64,000 nt of DNA from Sphingomonas ginsenosidivorax (GTDB lineage Bacteria; Pseudomonadota; Alphaproteobacteria; Sphingomonadales; Sphingomonadaceae), in assembly GCF_007995065.1 (NCBI RefSeq), contig NZ_VOQR01000001.1, forward strand, positions 1,615,001 through 1,679,000, in the 5' to 3' direction. The position numbers and the translations under genes were made by a program. Below, in pieces: positions 16,872 to 25,197 of the stretch. The notes below the pieces were generated by a model that saw nothing but the letters and a program-made list of their open reading frames with translations, was not told where the DNA came from and searched no databases. Within the stretch, counting starts at the first letter, position 1, and each line of letters begins with the position of its first letter.

Positions 16872-17765
16872 ATGCGCCTGCCCGATCTCGAAGCCTGGGC
16901 GATCTTCGCCAGCGTCGTCGAGCACAAGTCGTTCAGCGCCGCTGCCGACACGATCGGTCTCAGCAAGGCGACCGTCTCCAAGGCGATTACCCGGCTGGAG
17001 GCGCATCTCGGCCAGTCGCTGTTCCACCGCACCTCGCGCCGGCTCGCGCTCACCGAAGCCGGCAAGCCGCTCGCCGAACACGCCGCGCGCATCCTCGCCG
17101 AAGCGCGCGCCGCGGAAGAGTCCGCCAACGACTCCGCCAGCGCCCCCACCGGCCGGGTCCGGCTCGCCGCGCCGATGAGCTTCGGCATCACCGACATCGC
17201 GCCGTTGCTCGCCGACTTCCTGGCCGCCCATCCCGGCATCGAGATCGAGCTCCACCTCTCCGACGCGCGTGTCGACATCGTCGCCGAAGGCTTCGACGTC
17301 GCGCTCCGCATCGCGTCGCTGCCCGACAGTTCGCTCCGCGCACGCCGGCTGTGCGGCATCACCACGCACATCGTCGCTGCCCCCGCCTATCTCGCCGCGC
17401 GCGGCACCCCCACGCACCCCGCGCAACTCGGCGAGCATGCGCTGTTCGGCTATACCAACGTCACCGGGCCGTGGCGCTTCCAGCGCGCGGGTGAGGGCGA
17501 CGTGTCGATCCGCGCGCAGGGCCAGCTCTCCGCCAACAGCGGCGAGGCGCTGGTCCCCGCACTGGTCGCCGGGCTCGGCATCGCGCTGCTGCCGAGCTTC
17601 ATCATCGCCGAGCACCTCGCATCGGGCGCGCTGGTCGAAATCCTCGCCGACTGGGCCCCGCCGCCGATCGGCCTCCATCTGCTCACCCCGCCCAGCCCGT
17701 TACGCCCAGCCCGCGTCGAGGCGCTGATCGCCTTCCTCAGCCAGCGCCTGCGCGACGCGCGCTAG
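16872..17765 (+). CDS. LysR family transcriptional regulator
   Basis: A 297-residue regulator. The winged helix-turn-helix is at residues about 5-62 (SFSAAADTIGLSKATVSKAITRLEAHLG) and a periplasmic-binding-protein-like effector domain covers residues about 88-290. GGAG seven bases before ATG 16872 sets the start. It is divergent from the pirin gene and likely regulates it in response to a small molecule. The effector is not known. Confidence 0.92.
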   Translation: MRLPDLEAWAIFASVVEHKSFSAAADTIGLSKATVSKAITRLEAHLGQSLFHRTSRRLALTEAGKPLAEHAARILAEARAAEESANDSASAPTGRVRLAAPMSFGITDIAPLLADFLAAHPGIEIELHLSDARVDIVAEGFDVALRIASLPDSSLRARRLCGITTHIVAAPAYLAARGTPTHPAQLGEHALFGYTNVTGPWRFQRAGEGDVSIRAQGQLSANSGEALVPALVAGLGIALLPSFIIAEHLASGALVEILADWAPPPIGLHLLTPPSPLRPARVEALIAFLSQRLRDAR

Positions 17766-17814
17766 CGCCTCCCTTTTCGTCTCCCCCGCCGCCCCGTCGC
17801 CCGGTCGCCCCCCC

Positions 17815-17895
17815 GTCACCCCAGCGAAGGCTGGGGTCTCGTGAGGCGAGGACGGAGCTGGAGCCGCAGGAGACCCCAGCCTTCGCTGGGGTCAC
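17815..17895. repeat. Paired-hairpin intergenic repeat (family A)
   Basis: GTCACCCCAGCGAAGGC..GGTCTC faces GAGACCCCAGCC..TTCGCTGGGG. It occupies the start of the 320-base gap between the LysR gene and ctrA. The rest of that gap is the AT-richer ctrA control region. Confidence 0.85.
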
Positions 17896-17979
17896 GACGG
17901 AGGGCGGATGACGTTCCCGCCCCCTCGCCCGCGACAATTTCTTAAAACTCCGCTGCCATCCGCTCCCGACTCGTCGCAT

Positions 17980-17995
17980 TTAAATCCAAATTAAC
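17980..17995 (+). promoter_or_regulatory. Full CtrA binding site upstream of ctrA
   Basis: TTAA at 17980-17983 and TTAAC at 17991-17995 are separated by exactly seven bases, matching the CtrA consensus TTAA-N7-TTAAC. Further TTAA half-sites occur at 17942 and about 18020. The site lies 91 bases before the ctrA start codon. This points to autoregulation, as known for ctrA in Caulobacter. Confidence 0.75.
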
Positions 17996-18085
17996 CTTTT
18001 GCCTTCAGACATTGCGTGGTTAATGGAATTGAAGTCGATCCGCGGGCATGGGGTGCCGGGCGGTGTCGCGAACAGGGGACGACGC

Positions 18086-18787
18086 ATGCGGGTGCTGCTG
18101 ATCGAGGACGAGCCGACGACCGCCAAGGCGATCGAACTCATGCTCACGACCGAGGGGTTCAACGTCTACATCACCGACCTGGGCGAAGAAGGCCTCGATC
18201 TCGGCAAGCTGTACGACTACGACATCATCCTGCTCGATCTCAACCTGCCCGACATGCACGGCTATGACGTGCTGAAGCGCCTGCGCGTCGCGCGTGTCTC
18301 GACCCCGGTGCTGATCCTGTCCGGCGTCAACGAGATGGACAGCAAGGTGCGCAGCTTCGGCTTCGGCGCCGACGACTATGTCACCAAGCCGTTCCACCGC
18401 GAGGAACTGGTCGCACGCATCCACGCCGTCGTCCGCCGCTCCAAGGGTCACAGCCAGTCGGTCATCCGCACCGGCAAGCTGGCGGTCAACCTCGACGCCA
18501 AGACCGTCGAAGTCGATGGCAGCCGCGTCCACCTGACCGGCAAGGAATATGCGATGCTCGAGCTGCTGAGCCTCCGGAAAGGCACGACGCTCACCAAGGA
18601 AATGTTCCTCAACCACCTCTATGGCGGGATGGACGAGCCCGAGCTCAAGATCATCGACGTCTTCATCTGCAAGCTCCGCAAGAAACTGAGCCTCGCCTGC
18701 GACGGCGAGAACTACATCGAAACCGTCTGGGGCCGCGGCTACGTCCTGCGCGAACCCGACGACGTGGCCGCCGCCCAGGTCGCCTGA
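18086..18787 (+). CDS. ctrA: Cell-cycle master response regulator CtrA
   Basis: A 233-residue OmpR-family regulator. The receiver domain (about residues 1-115) has the acidic pocket EDE, the phospho-acceptor Asp in [16 protein letters not shown] (about residue 51) and DDYVTKPF. The winged-helix DNA-binding domain (about residues 128-225) contains [12 protein letters not shown] and the [25 protein letters not shown] segment that is nearly invariant in CtrA. The C-terminus ends in Ala, typical of ClpXP-recognised CtrA. It controls cell division, DNA replication timing and motility. The start at 18086 follows AGGGGAC, and the in-frame ATG at 17999 would read through the promoter. Confidence 0.95.
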   Translation: MRVLLIEDEPTTAKAIELMLTTEGFNVYITDLGEEGLDLGKLYDYDIILLDLNLPDMHGYDVLKRLRVARVSTPVLILSGVNEMDSKVRSFGFGADDYVTKPFHREELVARIHAVVRRSKGHSQSVIRTGKLAVNLDAKTVEVDGSRVHLTGKEYAMLELLSLRKGTTLTKEMFLNHLYGGMDEPELKIIDVFICKLRKKLSLACDGENYIETVWGRGYVLREPDDVAAAQVA

Positions 18788-18807
18788 CCACTACCGTTTG
18801 GGGGAGC

Positions 18808-18846
18808 AAAGGCCGCGGCACCGGGGGGCGCCGCGGCCTTTTTTTG
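18808..18846 (+). terminator. Rho-independent terminator of ctrA
   Basis: A nine-base perfect GC stem (GGCCGCGGC at 18811-18819 with GCCGCGGCC at 18830-18838) is followed by seven T residues and preceded by AAA. It lies 24 bases after the ctrA stop. The A/T flanks could also let it work for the converging immunity gene. Confidence 0.9.
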
Positions 18847-18893
18847 TCTACCTTCCCGTCTGATCGGGCGCCGGCTTTCAACGCGTCGTTTCG

Positions 18894-19313
18894 CTATAGA
18901 TCGTAGCTGGGAATGTCGTCATCCTCGGGCCACGGCGGATAGACGATCGGCTTGTCCCCGAAATAGCGCTTCACGATGCGATCGCGGCGAGCGAGTGGGC
19001 GCTCATCGGGATCGATGTCCTCCTTGTAGTTGTACGCGACTTGGAAACTGTCTCCCTGGATCAGATACTCGATCTCTGCCCAACGATTCTTCGGTTCCTC
19101 GGCGTCCCAGAGATCGAGCAGCGCGTCTCCCAGGCGGTCGAGATCCGCCCAGCGGAACACGATGCTGTTGCCACGGTTCTTAAAGATCGCAGGCGCAACG
19201 CAGTTCCTATCGACCTCCGCGTGCAACAATGTGCCATCAAGCGGGTATTCGGTGTCCTCGGCCAGAAGTCGGCCGATCTTTGCGAGTATCCTATCCGTTT
19301 CGTCACTTGCCAT
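18894..19313 (-). CDS. Probable YezG-like (DUF600) immunity protein
   Basis: A 139-residue acidic protein starting 11 bases inside the end of the nuclease gene. It has no signal peptide or membrane segment. The C-terminal half (about residues 65-135) has the pattern of YezG-type immunity proteins: an IEYLIQGDSFQVAYNYKED strand region, then LARRDRIVKRYFGDKPIVYP. In Bacillus, YezG neutralises the YeeF nuclease, which shares the domain found in the gene upstream here. Base composition is low for this genome (50% GC at 19021-19080). I infer it protects the cell from the neighbouring nuclease. The family call is by eye and moderately sure. Confidence 0.65.
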   Translation of the reverse strand: MASDETDRILAKIGRLLAEDTEYPLDGTLLHAEVDRNCVAPAIFKNRGNSIVFRWADLDRLGDALLDLWDAEEPKNRWAEIEYLIQGDSFQVAYNYKEDIDPDERPLARRDRIVKRYFGDKPIVYPPWPEDDDIPSYDL

Positions 19314-20094
19314 CGATCTTCTCCTTCCGCTCGTTCGGAAATTTTTTGCTCTTGAGAGTGCCGTTGACGATGAACCAAACATTGATGGCCGATGGCCGCG
19401 TTGATCCGTCCCCATAAACGGGCGAGATCTTGACGGTGACCCTGGCCCCTGCGCGCTTCTCGCGCGCCCACTCGTCTTCGAGCACGCGGTAGCCACCGCG
19501 ATTGAAGTTTGCGTCTTGCGCGAAATGGTTGAAGGCCTCGGTCGGTCCCTTGAACCGCGCGGCGATATAGTGGCCTCCGTCATCGGTCGGTCGCCGGTCC
19601 GGCCCGCCCGCCTGCGCCTGCACCGTTCGGGAACGCACCTGTTTGTCGGCAACGACAAGAACGCCTGAAACGCGCCGCGTTCGTCCGCTGGCGTCGATCC
19701 AATATTCATAGCCGTTACGGACTTCGCGGCGATCTGGCGACGTCTCATCTACAGGTCGCTCATCTCGCGGCGGCAGTTCCGCGTAGGCGATCTGCCCGGC
19801 AGGCGATGATGCTACCGGCTTGGTTTCGGCTCGCTTTTTCTTCGGTGGCTCATCCCAGCTTCCGCTAGCGCCCCCGCCACCAAAGCGTCCTCCTCCTCCG
19901 CCGGTGAAGCCTCCACCCTGCCAACTGCCGTCGTGGAAATTGCGACCGTTCGCAAAGGTGAACCGACCATTTTTCGGATCGTGCCACGGGTTGTACTTGA
20001 GTTCGCCGCCATCGGCCGTACGGGCGGTTGGAAGACGCCCGGTCCTCAGCCAGGTTGAGAAGGCATATCGTCTCGCGCTACCGGCCATGTCCAT
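19303..20094 (-). CDS. DNA/RNA non-specific endonuclease toxin (EndoNS_2 / YeeF-type)
   Basis: A 263-residue protein in three parts. An N-terminal segment has RRYAFSTWLRTGRL and a YNPWHDPKNGRFTFANG motif. A glycine-rich, poorly conserved linker covers about residues 50-120. The C-terminal nuclease domain runs from about residue 150, with DDGGHYIAARFKGP (catalytic His in the GGH core), QDANFNRGGYRVLEDEWA and KISPVYGDGSTRP, all characteristic of the EndoNS_2 family. ATG 20094 has GGGGTGG upstream and lies about ten bases after the predicted transcription start. An alternative TTG at 20109 adds five residues. It overlaps the immunity gene. No Sec signal, PAAR, LXG or RHS module is visible, so the delivery route, if any, is unknown. 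Confidence 0.8.
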   Translation of the reverse strand: MDMAGSARRYAFSTWLRTGRLPTARTADGGELKYNPWHDPKNGRFTFANGRNFHDGSWQGGGFTGGGGGRFGGGGASGSWDEPPKKKRAETKPVASSPAGQIAYAELPPRDERPVDETSPDRREVRNGYEYWIDASGRTRRVSGVLVVADKQVRSRTVQAQAGGPDRRPTDDGGHYIAARFKGPTEAFNHFAQDANFNRGGYRVLEDEWAREKRAGARVTVKISPVYGDGSTRPSAINVWFIVNGTLKSKKFPNERKEKIDGK

Positions 20095-20110
20095 GATGCC
20101 ACCCCGCAAC

Positions 20111-20138
20111 AGTATAAGGGTTGGAACATTTCAGGAAC
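20111..20138 (-). promoter_or_regulatory. Promoter of the nuclease/immunity pair with embedded LexA-type box
   Basis: On the minus strand GTTC-N7-GTTC (GAAC at 20124-20127 and 20135-20138 on the plus strand) is an exact alphaproteobacterial LexA-box format. Seven bases downstream is a strong -10 hexamer TATACT (20116-20111). The box covers the expected -35 region, so bound LexA would block RNA polymerase. The surrounding TTGGAA..TTCCAA ends form an outer imperfect dyad. This predicts SOS induction of the pair. Confidence 0.65.
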
Positions 20139-20183
20139 ATTTTCCAACAAGTCAAGCGCGGAAAAGGGAGTGTTAGCGCGCCG

Positions 20184-21857
20184 CTATTTCCGCTCGAACA
20201 CTTTCTCGCCCCCGACCCAGGTCTGCTGCACCACGGTCCCGCGCAACTCGGTCGGCGACGCCAGCGTCGGATCCCGGTCCACCACGATGAAGTCCGCGCG
20301 CTGCCCGGGCTGGAGCGATCCGAACTGCTTCTCCGCGAACCCGGCATAGGCCGCGCCCCCGGTGAACGCCCACCAGGCCTGCTCGCGCGTCACGCGTTCC
20401 TCGGGGCGCCAGCCGCCCGACGGCTGCCCGTCGGCATCCATCCGCGTGAACGCCGCCGCCCAGCCTGCGAACGGATCGGGCCGCTCGACCGGGAAGTCCG
20501 ACCCGAAGGCGAGCCCCGCGCCGTTCTTCAGCATGCTGTTCCACGCATAGGCGCCGGCCAGCCGATCCGGCCCCAGCCGCGCCTCCGCCATCGTCCTATC
20601 GCTGGTCTGGTGAGTCGGCTGCATCGACGCGATCGTGCCGAACCGGCCGAAGCGCACCAAATCTTCAGGCGCGACGATCTGCGCATGCTCGACCCGCCAG
20701 CGCCGGTCGCCCTTGTACGTCTCGGACAGCACCTGGATCGCGTCGAGCACCTGTTCGTTGGCGCGGTCGCCGATCGCGTGGACCGCGGTCTGGAAGCCGT
20801 CCATCGCCGCGCGGCTCATCGAGTTCTGCAGCTGGTCGTCGGTCAGGAACCCCGCCCCCGACTGGCTCGGCGCATCGGCATAGGGCGCCTTCAGCCACGC
20901 CCCGCGCGACCCCAGCGCGCCGTCCGAATAGATCTTCACGCCGCCCATCCGCAGCCGGTCGCCATAGAGCCACGGCGTCGGCCCCTTGCCGCCGACGCGG
21001 TTCGCGGTCTCCATGCCCATGCCGTACGACATGATCCGCACGCGCAGCGCGCCGATATCGGCCATCCGCCGATAGGTCAGCCACTCGTCGAGCGTCGTCC
21101 CCATGTCCGCGGTCGCCGTCACACCGTAGCCGAGCAGGATCGCTTGCGCGGTGAGGAACGCGGCATCGCGCTCCTTGGGCAGTGGCTGCGGCACGACCTT
21201 CGCGACCAGCTCCTGCGCCGAATCGACGAACACGCCCGACGGCTGCGCGCCCGTCTTCTCGATCCGCCCGCCCGCCGGCGCCACGGTCTTCGCGGTGATT
21301 CCCGCCTCCTTGAGCGCGGCGCTGTTGCCCCAGCTCGCATGCCCGTCGGCGCGGCTCAGCCACACCGGATGGTCGCTTACCACCGAGTCCAGGTCCGCCG
21401 CGGTCGGGAACCGCCCGAGCCCCCAGGCCTCCTGGTTCCAGCCGCCGCCGACCACCCATTTGCGGTCGGGGTTGGCCTTCACATAGTTGGCGATCTTCGC
21501 CTTGGCCTCGTCGAGCGACCTGGTCCCCGACAGATCGAGGTCGAGCGCGCGGAACCCAAGTTCGAGCACATGGCCATGCGCGTCGATGAAGCCCGGCAGC
21601 ACGATCTTGCCGCCCATGTCGCGCCGCCAGTCGTACAGCGGCTTGCCGGCGTTCTTCACCAGCTCCTTGCGGCTCAGCTTGGGCGGCGCCTCGCCCGGCG
21701 GCACCAGTCGCGTGATCCGACCGTCCTTGTCGACCAGCATCGCCCGGAAGCGGACGACGCGCCCGCCGTCGGCGATGGTGATGCCGTTGACGTTGTCGAT
21801 GATCCCGTCGGCAAAGGCGGGGGTGGCTAGCGACAGCAGGGCGACCGCCGCAACCAA
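20184..21857 (-). CDS. Secreted amidohydrolase family protein (YtcJ-like)
   Basis: About 557 residues with a signal peptide (VAAVALLSLATPAFA). The metal-dependent hydrolase fold shows PGFIDAHGHVLE (first His pair), VHAIGDRANEQVLDA, RVEHAQIVAPEDL and FGSDFPVE, the standard metal-ligand segments of the YtcJ/AepA branch of amidohydrolases. It likely cleaves a C-N bond in the periplasm; the substrate is unknown. The start is uncertain. ATG codons at 21980 and 21971 would give an N-terminus encoded by a repeat element, whereas TTG 21857 follows a GGAGGGGAG stretch and places the signal peptide first. Confidence 0.82.
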   Translation of the reverse strand: MVAAVALLSLATPAFADGIIDNVNGITIADGGRVVRFRAMLVDKDGRITRLVPPGEAPPKLSRKELVKNAGKPLYDWRRDMGGKIVLPGFIDAHGHVLELGFRALDLDLSGTRSLDEAKAKIANYVKANPDRKWVVGGGWNQEAWGLGRFPTAADLDSVVSDHPVWLSRADGHASWGNSAALKEAGITAKTVAPAGGRIEKTGAQPSGVFVDSAQELVAKVVPQPLPKERDAAFLTAQAILLGYGVTATADMGTTLDEWLTYRRMADIGALRVRIMSYGMGMETANRVGGKGPTPWLYGDRLRMGGVKIYSDGALGSRGAWLKAPYADAPSQSGAGFLTDDQLQNSMSRAAMDGFQTAVHAIGDRANEQVLDAIQVLSETYKGDRRWRVEHAQIVAPEDLVRFGRFGTIASMQPTHQTSDRTMAEARLGPDRLAGAYAWNSMLKNGAGLAFGSDFPVERPDPFAGWAAAFTRMDADGQPSGGWRPEERVTREQAWWAFTGGAAYAGFAEKQFGSLQPGQRADFIVVDRDPTLASPTELRGTVVQQTWVGGEKVFERK

Positions 21858-21859
21858 GA

Positions 21860-21965
21860 CTCCCCTCCCTGAAAGGGAGGGGTTGGGGGTGGGTCGGCTG
21901 GGGGCAGTCGCACCGTCACCCAACCGACCAACCCACCCCCGGCCCCTCCCTTCCAGGGAGGGGAG
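21860..21965. repeat. Paired-hairpin intergenic repeat (family C)
   Basis: CTCCCCTCCCTGAAAGGGAGG faces CCTCCCTTCCAGGGAGGGGAG. It lies between the reductase stop and the proposed TTG start of the amidohydrolase. Its right-hand arm read on the minus strand provides a purine-rich stretch just before that start. Confidence 0.85.
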
Positions 21966-21988
21966 CAGCATGGCGATCATGGACGTGT

Positions 21989-22849
21989 TCACTTCGGCAA
22001 TCTCCGCACCAGGGCACTCGTATCCTGCCGACCACCGCCCAGCGCCTGCACCTCGGCGTAGAATTGATCGACCAACGCCGCGACCGGCAGCACCGCGCCG
22101 TTCCCCTTGGCCTCGTCGAGCGCAAGCCCCAGGTCCTTGCGCATCCAGTCGACCGCGAACCCGAAGTCGAACCGGTCCTCGCCCATCGATTCCCAGCGGT
22201 TTACCATCTGCCAGCTCTGCGCCGCGCCGCCCGAGATCGCCTCGAACACCTTGTCCAGGTCGAGCTCGCTCGCCTGCGCGAACCGCAGCGATTCGGCGAC
22301 GCCCTGCAGCACGCCCGCGATCGCGATCTGGTTGCACATCTTGGTGGTCTGCCCGGCGCCTGCCGCGCCGACATGGACGATCCGCGCGGCATAGGCGTCC
22401 ATGAACGGCGTCGCCTTCGCGACCGCCTCCTCGGTGCCGCCGCACATGATCGAGAGCTTGCCGTTCTCGGCCCCGGCCTGGCCGCCGGAAACGGGCGCGT
22501 CGACGACGAGCAACCCCTTGCCCTCCTCGGCCAGCCGCCGCGCGATCTTCGCGGATACCGTCGTATGATCGACGAACAGTGCGCCCGGCGTCATCACCGC
22601 GAACGCGCCGTCGCTGCCCAGCGTCACCGCCGCCAGGTCGTCGTCGTTGCCGACGCAGGTGAACACCGCCTCCGCGCCCTTGGCTGCCTCGGCCGGGGTC
22701 GCCGCGACGCCACCCCCATGTTTCGCCGCCCAGGCCTCCGCCTTCGCCCGCGTGCGGTTGTAGACGGTGACGTCGTGCCCTGCCGCGACCAGGTGCCCCG
22801 CCATCGGCGCACCCATCACGCCGGTCCCTATGAATGCCAGTTTTGCCAT
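21989..22849 (-). CDS. 3-hydroxyisobutyrate dehydrogenase-like NAD(P)-dependent reductase
   Basis: A 286-residue beta-hydroxyacid dehydrogenase. The N-terminal AFIGTGVMGAPMAGHL is the GxGxMGxxM dinucleotide loop. DAPVSGGQAGAENGKL is the substrate-binding motif, and the catalytic Lys is in GAGQTTKMCNQI (about residue 170). Candidate activities are 3-hydroxyisobutyrate dehydrogenase (MmsB, valine pathway), tartronate semialdehyde reductase (GarR) or succinic semialdehyde reductase. The sequence alone does not decide. It precedes the amidohydrolase on the same strand and is divergent from ilvA. Confidence 0.88.
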   Translation of the reverse strand: MAKLAFIGTGVMGAPMAGHLVAAGHDVTVYNRTRAKAEAWAAKHGGGVAATPAEAAKGAEAVFTCVGNDDDLAAVTLGSDGAFAVMTPGALFVDHTTVSAKIARRLAEEGKGLLVVDAPVSGGQAGAENGKLSIMCGGTEEAVAKATPFMDAYAARIVHVGAAGAGQTTKMCNQIAIAGVLQGVAESLRFAQASELDLDKVFEAISGGAAQSWQMVNRWESMGEDRFDFGFAVDWMRKDLGLALDEAKGNGAVLPVAALVDQFYAEVQALGGGRQDTSALVRRLPK

Positions 22850-22905
22850 GGCTTCAGCGCATAAGCGGTGTTCCCCCCTCGCGCCAGATGGTCTAGCGAT
22901 CCCCC

Positions 22906-24159
22906 ATGACTACCCAAGCTGCCGTAGCGGCACCCCGTCCCGCATCGATGCCCGTATCCATCGAAGACATCCGCACCGCGCACGACCGCATCCGCGAGTC
23001 GATCGTCCGCACGCCGACGCTGATCAGCCGCACGCTCAGCCAGATGACCGGCGCGACGGTGTATCTGAAGTTCGAGAACCTCCAGTTCACCGCGGCCTAC
23101 AAGGAGCGCGGCGCGCTCAACACGCTGCTGCAGCTCTCGCCCGAAGCCTGCGCGAAGGGCGTCATCGCGGCCTCGGCCGGCAACCATGCGCAAGGGCTGG
23201 CCTATCACGCCAACCGCCTCGGCATCCCCGCGACGATCGTGATGCCCACCAACACCCCGACCGTGAAGGTCACGCAGACCGAGGGTCACGGCGCGACCGT
23301 CGTGCTCCACGGCGACACGTTCGACGCCGCCTATGCGCATGCCCGCATCCTCGAGGGCGAATGCGGCTTCACCTTCGTCCACCCGTTCGACGACCCGCGC
23401 GTGATCGCAGGGCAAGGCACCGCCGCGATCGAGATGCTGGAGGACGTGCCGGGAATCGACATGTTCGTCACGCCGATCGGCGGCGGCGGCCTCATCTCGG
23501 GCATGGCGACCGTCGCGCGCGCGGCGGACCACCCGATCGAGGTCGTCGGCGTCGAGGCCGAGCTCTTCCCGTCGATGTACAACCGCATCAACGGCACCGA
23601 CATGCCCTGCGCCGGCGACACGCTGGCCGAGGGTATCGCGGTCAAGGAGCCGGGCGGCATCACCGCGAAGATGGTCGCCGAACTCGTCGACGACATCGTC
23701 CTGGTCAGCGAGCGCAGCCTGGAGATGGCGGTCAGCCTGCTGCTCCAGATCGAGAAGACCGTGGTCGAGGGCGCGGGTGCCGCCGGACTCGCCGCCCTGC
23801 TCCAGCATCCCGAGCGGTTCGCCGGCCGGACGATCGGCGTCATCCTGTGCGGCGGCAACATCGACACGCGGCTGCTCGCCAACGTGCTGCTGCGCGATCT
23901 CGCGCGCTCGGGCCGCCTCGCCCGCCTGCGCATCCGCCTGCAGGACCAGCCCGGCGCGCTGTTCAACGTCGCGCGGATCTTCGACCAGGAACGCATCAAC
24001 ATCATCGAGATCTATCACCAGCGCGTCTTCACGACGCTGCCGGCGAAGGGCCTCATCACCGACATCGAATGCGAGGCACGCGACCGCGCGCATCTCGACC
24101 GGCTGATCATGGCGCTGCGCGATGCGGGGTATGAGACGAGTACTGTAGAACTGGCCTGA
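22906..24159 (+). CDS. ilvA: Threonine ammonia-lyase with C-terminal ACT domain
   Basis: A 417-residue PLP enzyme deaminating threonine to 2-oxobutanoate, the first step to isoleucine. The PLP lysine is in FTAAYKERGALNTL (about residue 66), where the usual Ser is replaced by Ala-Ala. The glycine loop PIGGGGLISGMA binds the phosphate. Residues about 340-415 form an ACT-like domain (LRIRLQDQPGALFNVARIF), as in the short TdcB-plus-ACT type found in many alphaproteobacteria. No Shine-Dalgarno sequence is obvious before ATG 22906. Confidence 0.92.
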   Translation: MTTQAAVAAPRPASMPVSIEDIRTAHDRIRESIVRTPTLISRTLSQMTGATVYLKFENLQFTAAYKERGALNTLLQLSPEACAKGVIAASAGNHAQGLAYHANRLGIPATIVMPTNTPTVKVTQTEGHGATVVLHGDTFDAAYAHARILEGECGFTFVHPFDDPRVIAGQGTAAIEMLEDVPGIDMFVTPIGGGGLISGMATVARAADHPIEVVGVEAELFPSMYNRINGTDMPCAGDTLAEGIAVKEPGGITAKMVAELVDDIVLVSERSLEMAVSLLLQIEKTVVEGAGAAGLAALLQHPERFAGRTIGVILCGGNIDTRLLANVLLRDLARSGRLARLRIRLQDQPGALFNVARIFDQERINIIEIYHQRVFTTLPAKGLITDIECEARDRAHLDRLIMALRDAGYETSTVELA

Positions 24160-24293
24160 TCGTCCCGCTCTGGCACGCCGGCATGCAAACGCCCGTCCCC
24201 GCGCGGAATTCGTGGTAAACCGCCTTTTCATCCCCGGGTGCGGTCTCATATAGCGTGCCGGCGCAGGTCCGCGCCGGAGGGATATCAGAAGCC

Positions 24294-25067
24294 GTGACTG
24301 CGCCGTTCCGCTTTCCGCGCTTCTTCGTGACCAGCCCGTCGCCCTGCCCCTATCTGCCCGGGCGGCAGGAACGGAAGGTGTTCACCGAGCTGACCGGCCC
24401 GCACGCGATCGAACTGAACGATGCGCTCGGCCGCATCGGCTTCCGCCGCAGCCAGGGCGTCGCCTATCGCCCGAGTTGCGCCGGCTGCACCGCCTGCGTC
24501 TCGGTCCGCGTCGTCACCCCGCAATTCGTCCCCAACGCGACGCAGCGCAAGCTGCTCAAGCGTCACGGCGACCTGCAGATCACCGCGTGCAAGGCCTGGG
24601 CGACCGACGAGCAGTTCCAGCTGCTCCGTCGCTATCTCGGCACGCGCCACCCCGGCGGCGGCATGGCGGGGATGGACGAGGACGATTATGCCGACATGGT
24701 CGAGCATTCGCCGGTCAATTCGCTGATCGTCGAATATCGCGAGCCCGCGGTCGACGGCGTCCCCGGCCGGCTGGTCGGCGCCTGCCTGACCGACCGCCAG
24801 GCCGACGGCCTGTCGATGATCTACAGCTTCTTCGCCGCCGACGAAGAGGCGACGCGCCCCGGCCTCGGCAACTTCATCATCATGGACCACATCCTGCGCG
24901 CGCGCGACGCTGGCCTGCCCTATGTCTATCTCGGCTATTGGGTGAAGGGCTCGCAGCGCATGGCGTACAAGACGCGGTACCGGCCGATCGAGGTGCTGGG
25001 CCCCGCGGGCTGGCGCCTGCTGGAGGATGCCGATCTCGCGGTCGTCCCTCAGGCAGTTCCGGCCTAA
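24294..25067 (+). CDS. bpt: Aspartate/glutamate leucyltransferase (Bpt)
   Basis: A 257-residue N-end-rule transferase that adds Leu from Leu-tRNA to proteins beginning with Asp or Glu, marking them for ClpAPS. The N-terminal [19 protein letters not shown] and the cysteine set [16 protein letters not shown] are hallmarks of bacterial Bpt/arginyltransferase-like proteins. The homologous start is GTG 24294; GTG 24255 would add 13 residues. The stop abuts a repeat element. Confidence 0.92.
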   Translation: MTAPFRFPRFFVTSPSPCPYLPGRQERKVFTELTGPHAIELNDALGRIGFRRSQGVAYRPSCAGCTACVSVRVVTPQFVPNATQRKLLKRHGDLQITACKAWATDEQFQLLRRYLGTRHPGGGMAGMDEDDYADMVEHSPVNSLIVEYREPAVDGVPGRLVGACLTDRQADGLSMIYSFFAADEEATRPGLGNFIIMDHILRARDAGLPYVYLGYWVKGSQRMAYKTRYRPIEVLGPAGWRLLEDADLAVVPQAVPA

Positions 25068-25190
25068 ATCCTCCCCCGCCAGGGGGAGGTGGCGCCGAAG
25101 GCGTCGGAGGGGGCGGACACGGAACGTCTGCTACCCTGTCCTCCCCCTCCGTCAGGCTACGCCTGCCACCTCCCCCTGGCGGGGGAGGAT
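25068..25190. repeat. Paired-hairpin intergenic repeat (family B)
   Basis: ATCCTCCCCCGCCAGGGGG on the left faces CCCCCTGGCGGGGGAGGAT on the right. It begins at the base after the bpt stop and ends eight bases before the transglutaminase stop. It shares its internal blocks with the copy at 2451. Confidence 0.85.
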
Positions 25191-25197
25191 GAGCGCC

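Noticed and set aside
16643-17371. Upstream extension of the pirin frame opposite the LysR gene.
   Set aside because: It passes through a repeat element and antisense LysR sequence. The strong ribosome-binding site is at 16642.
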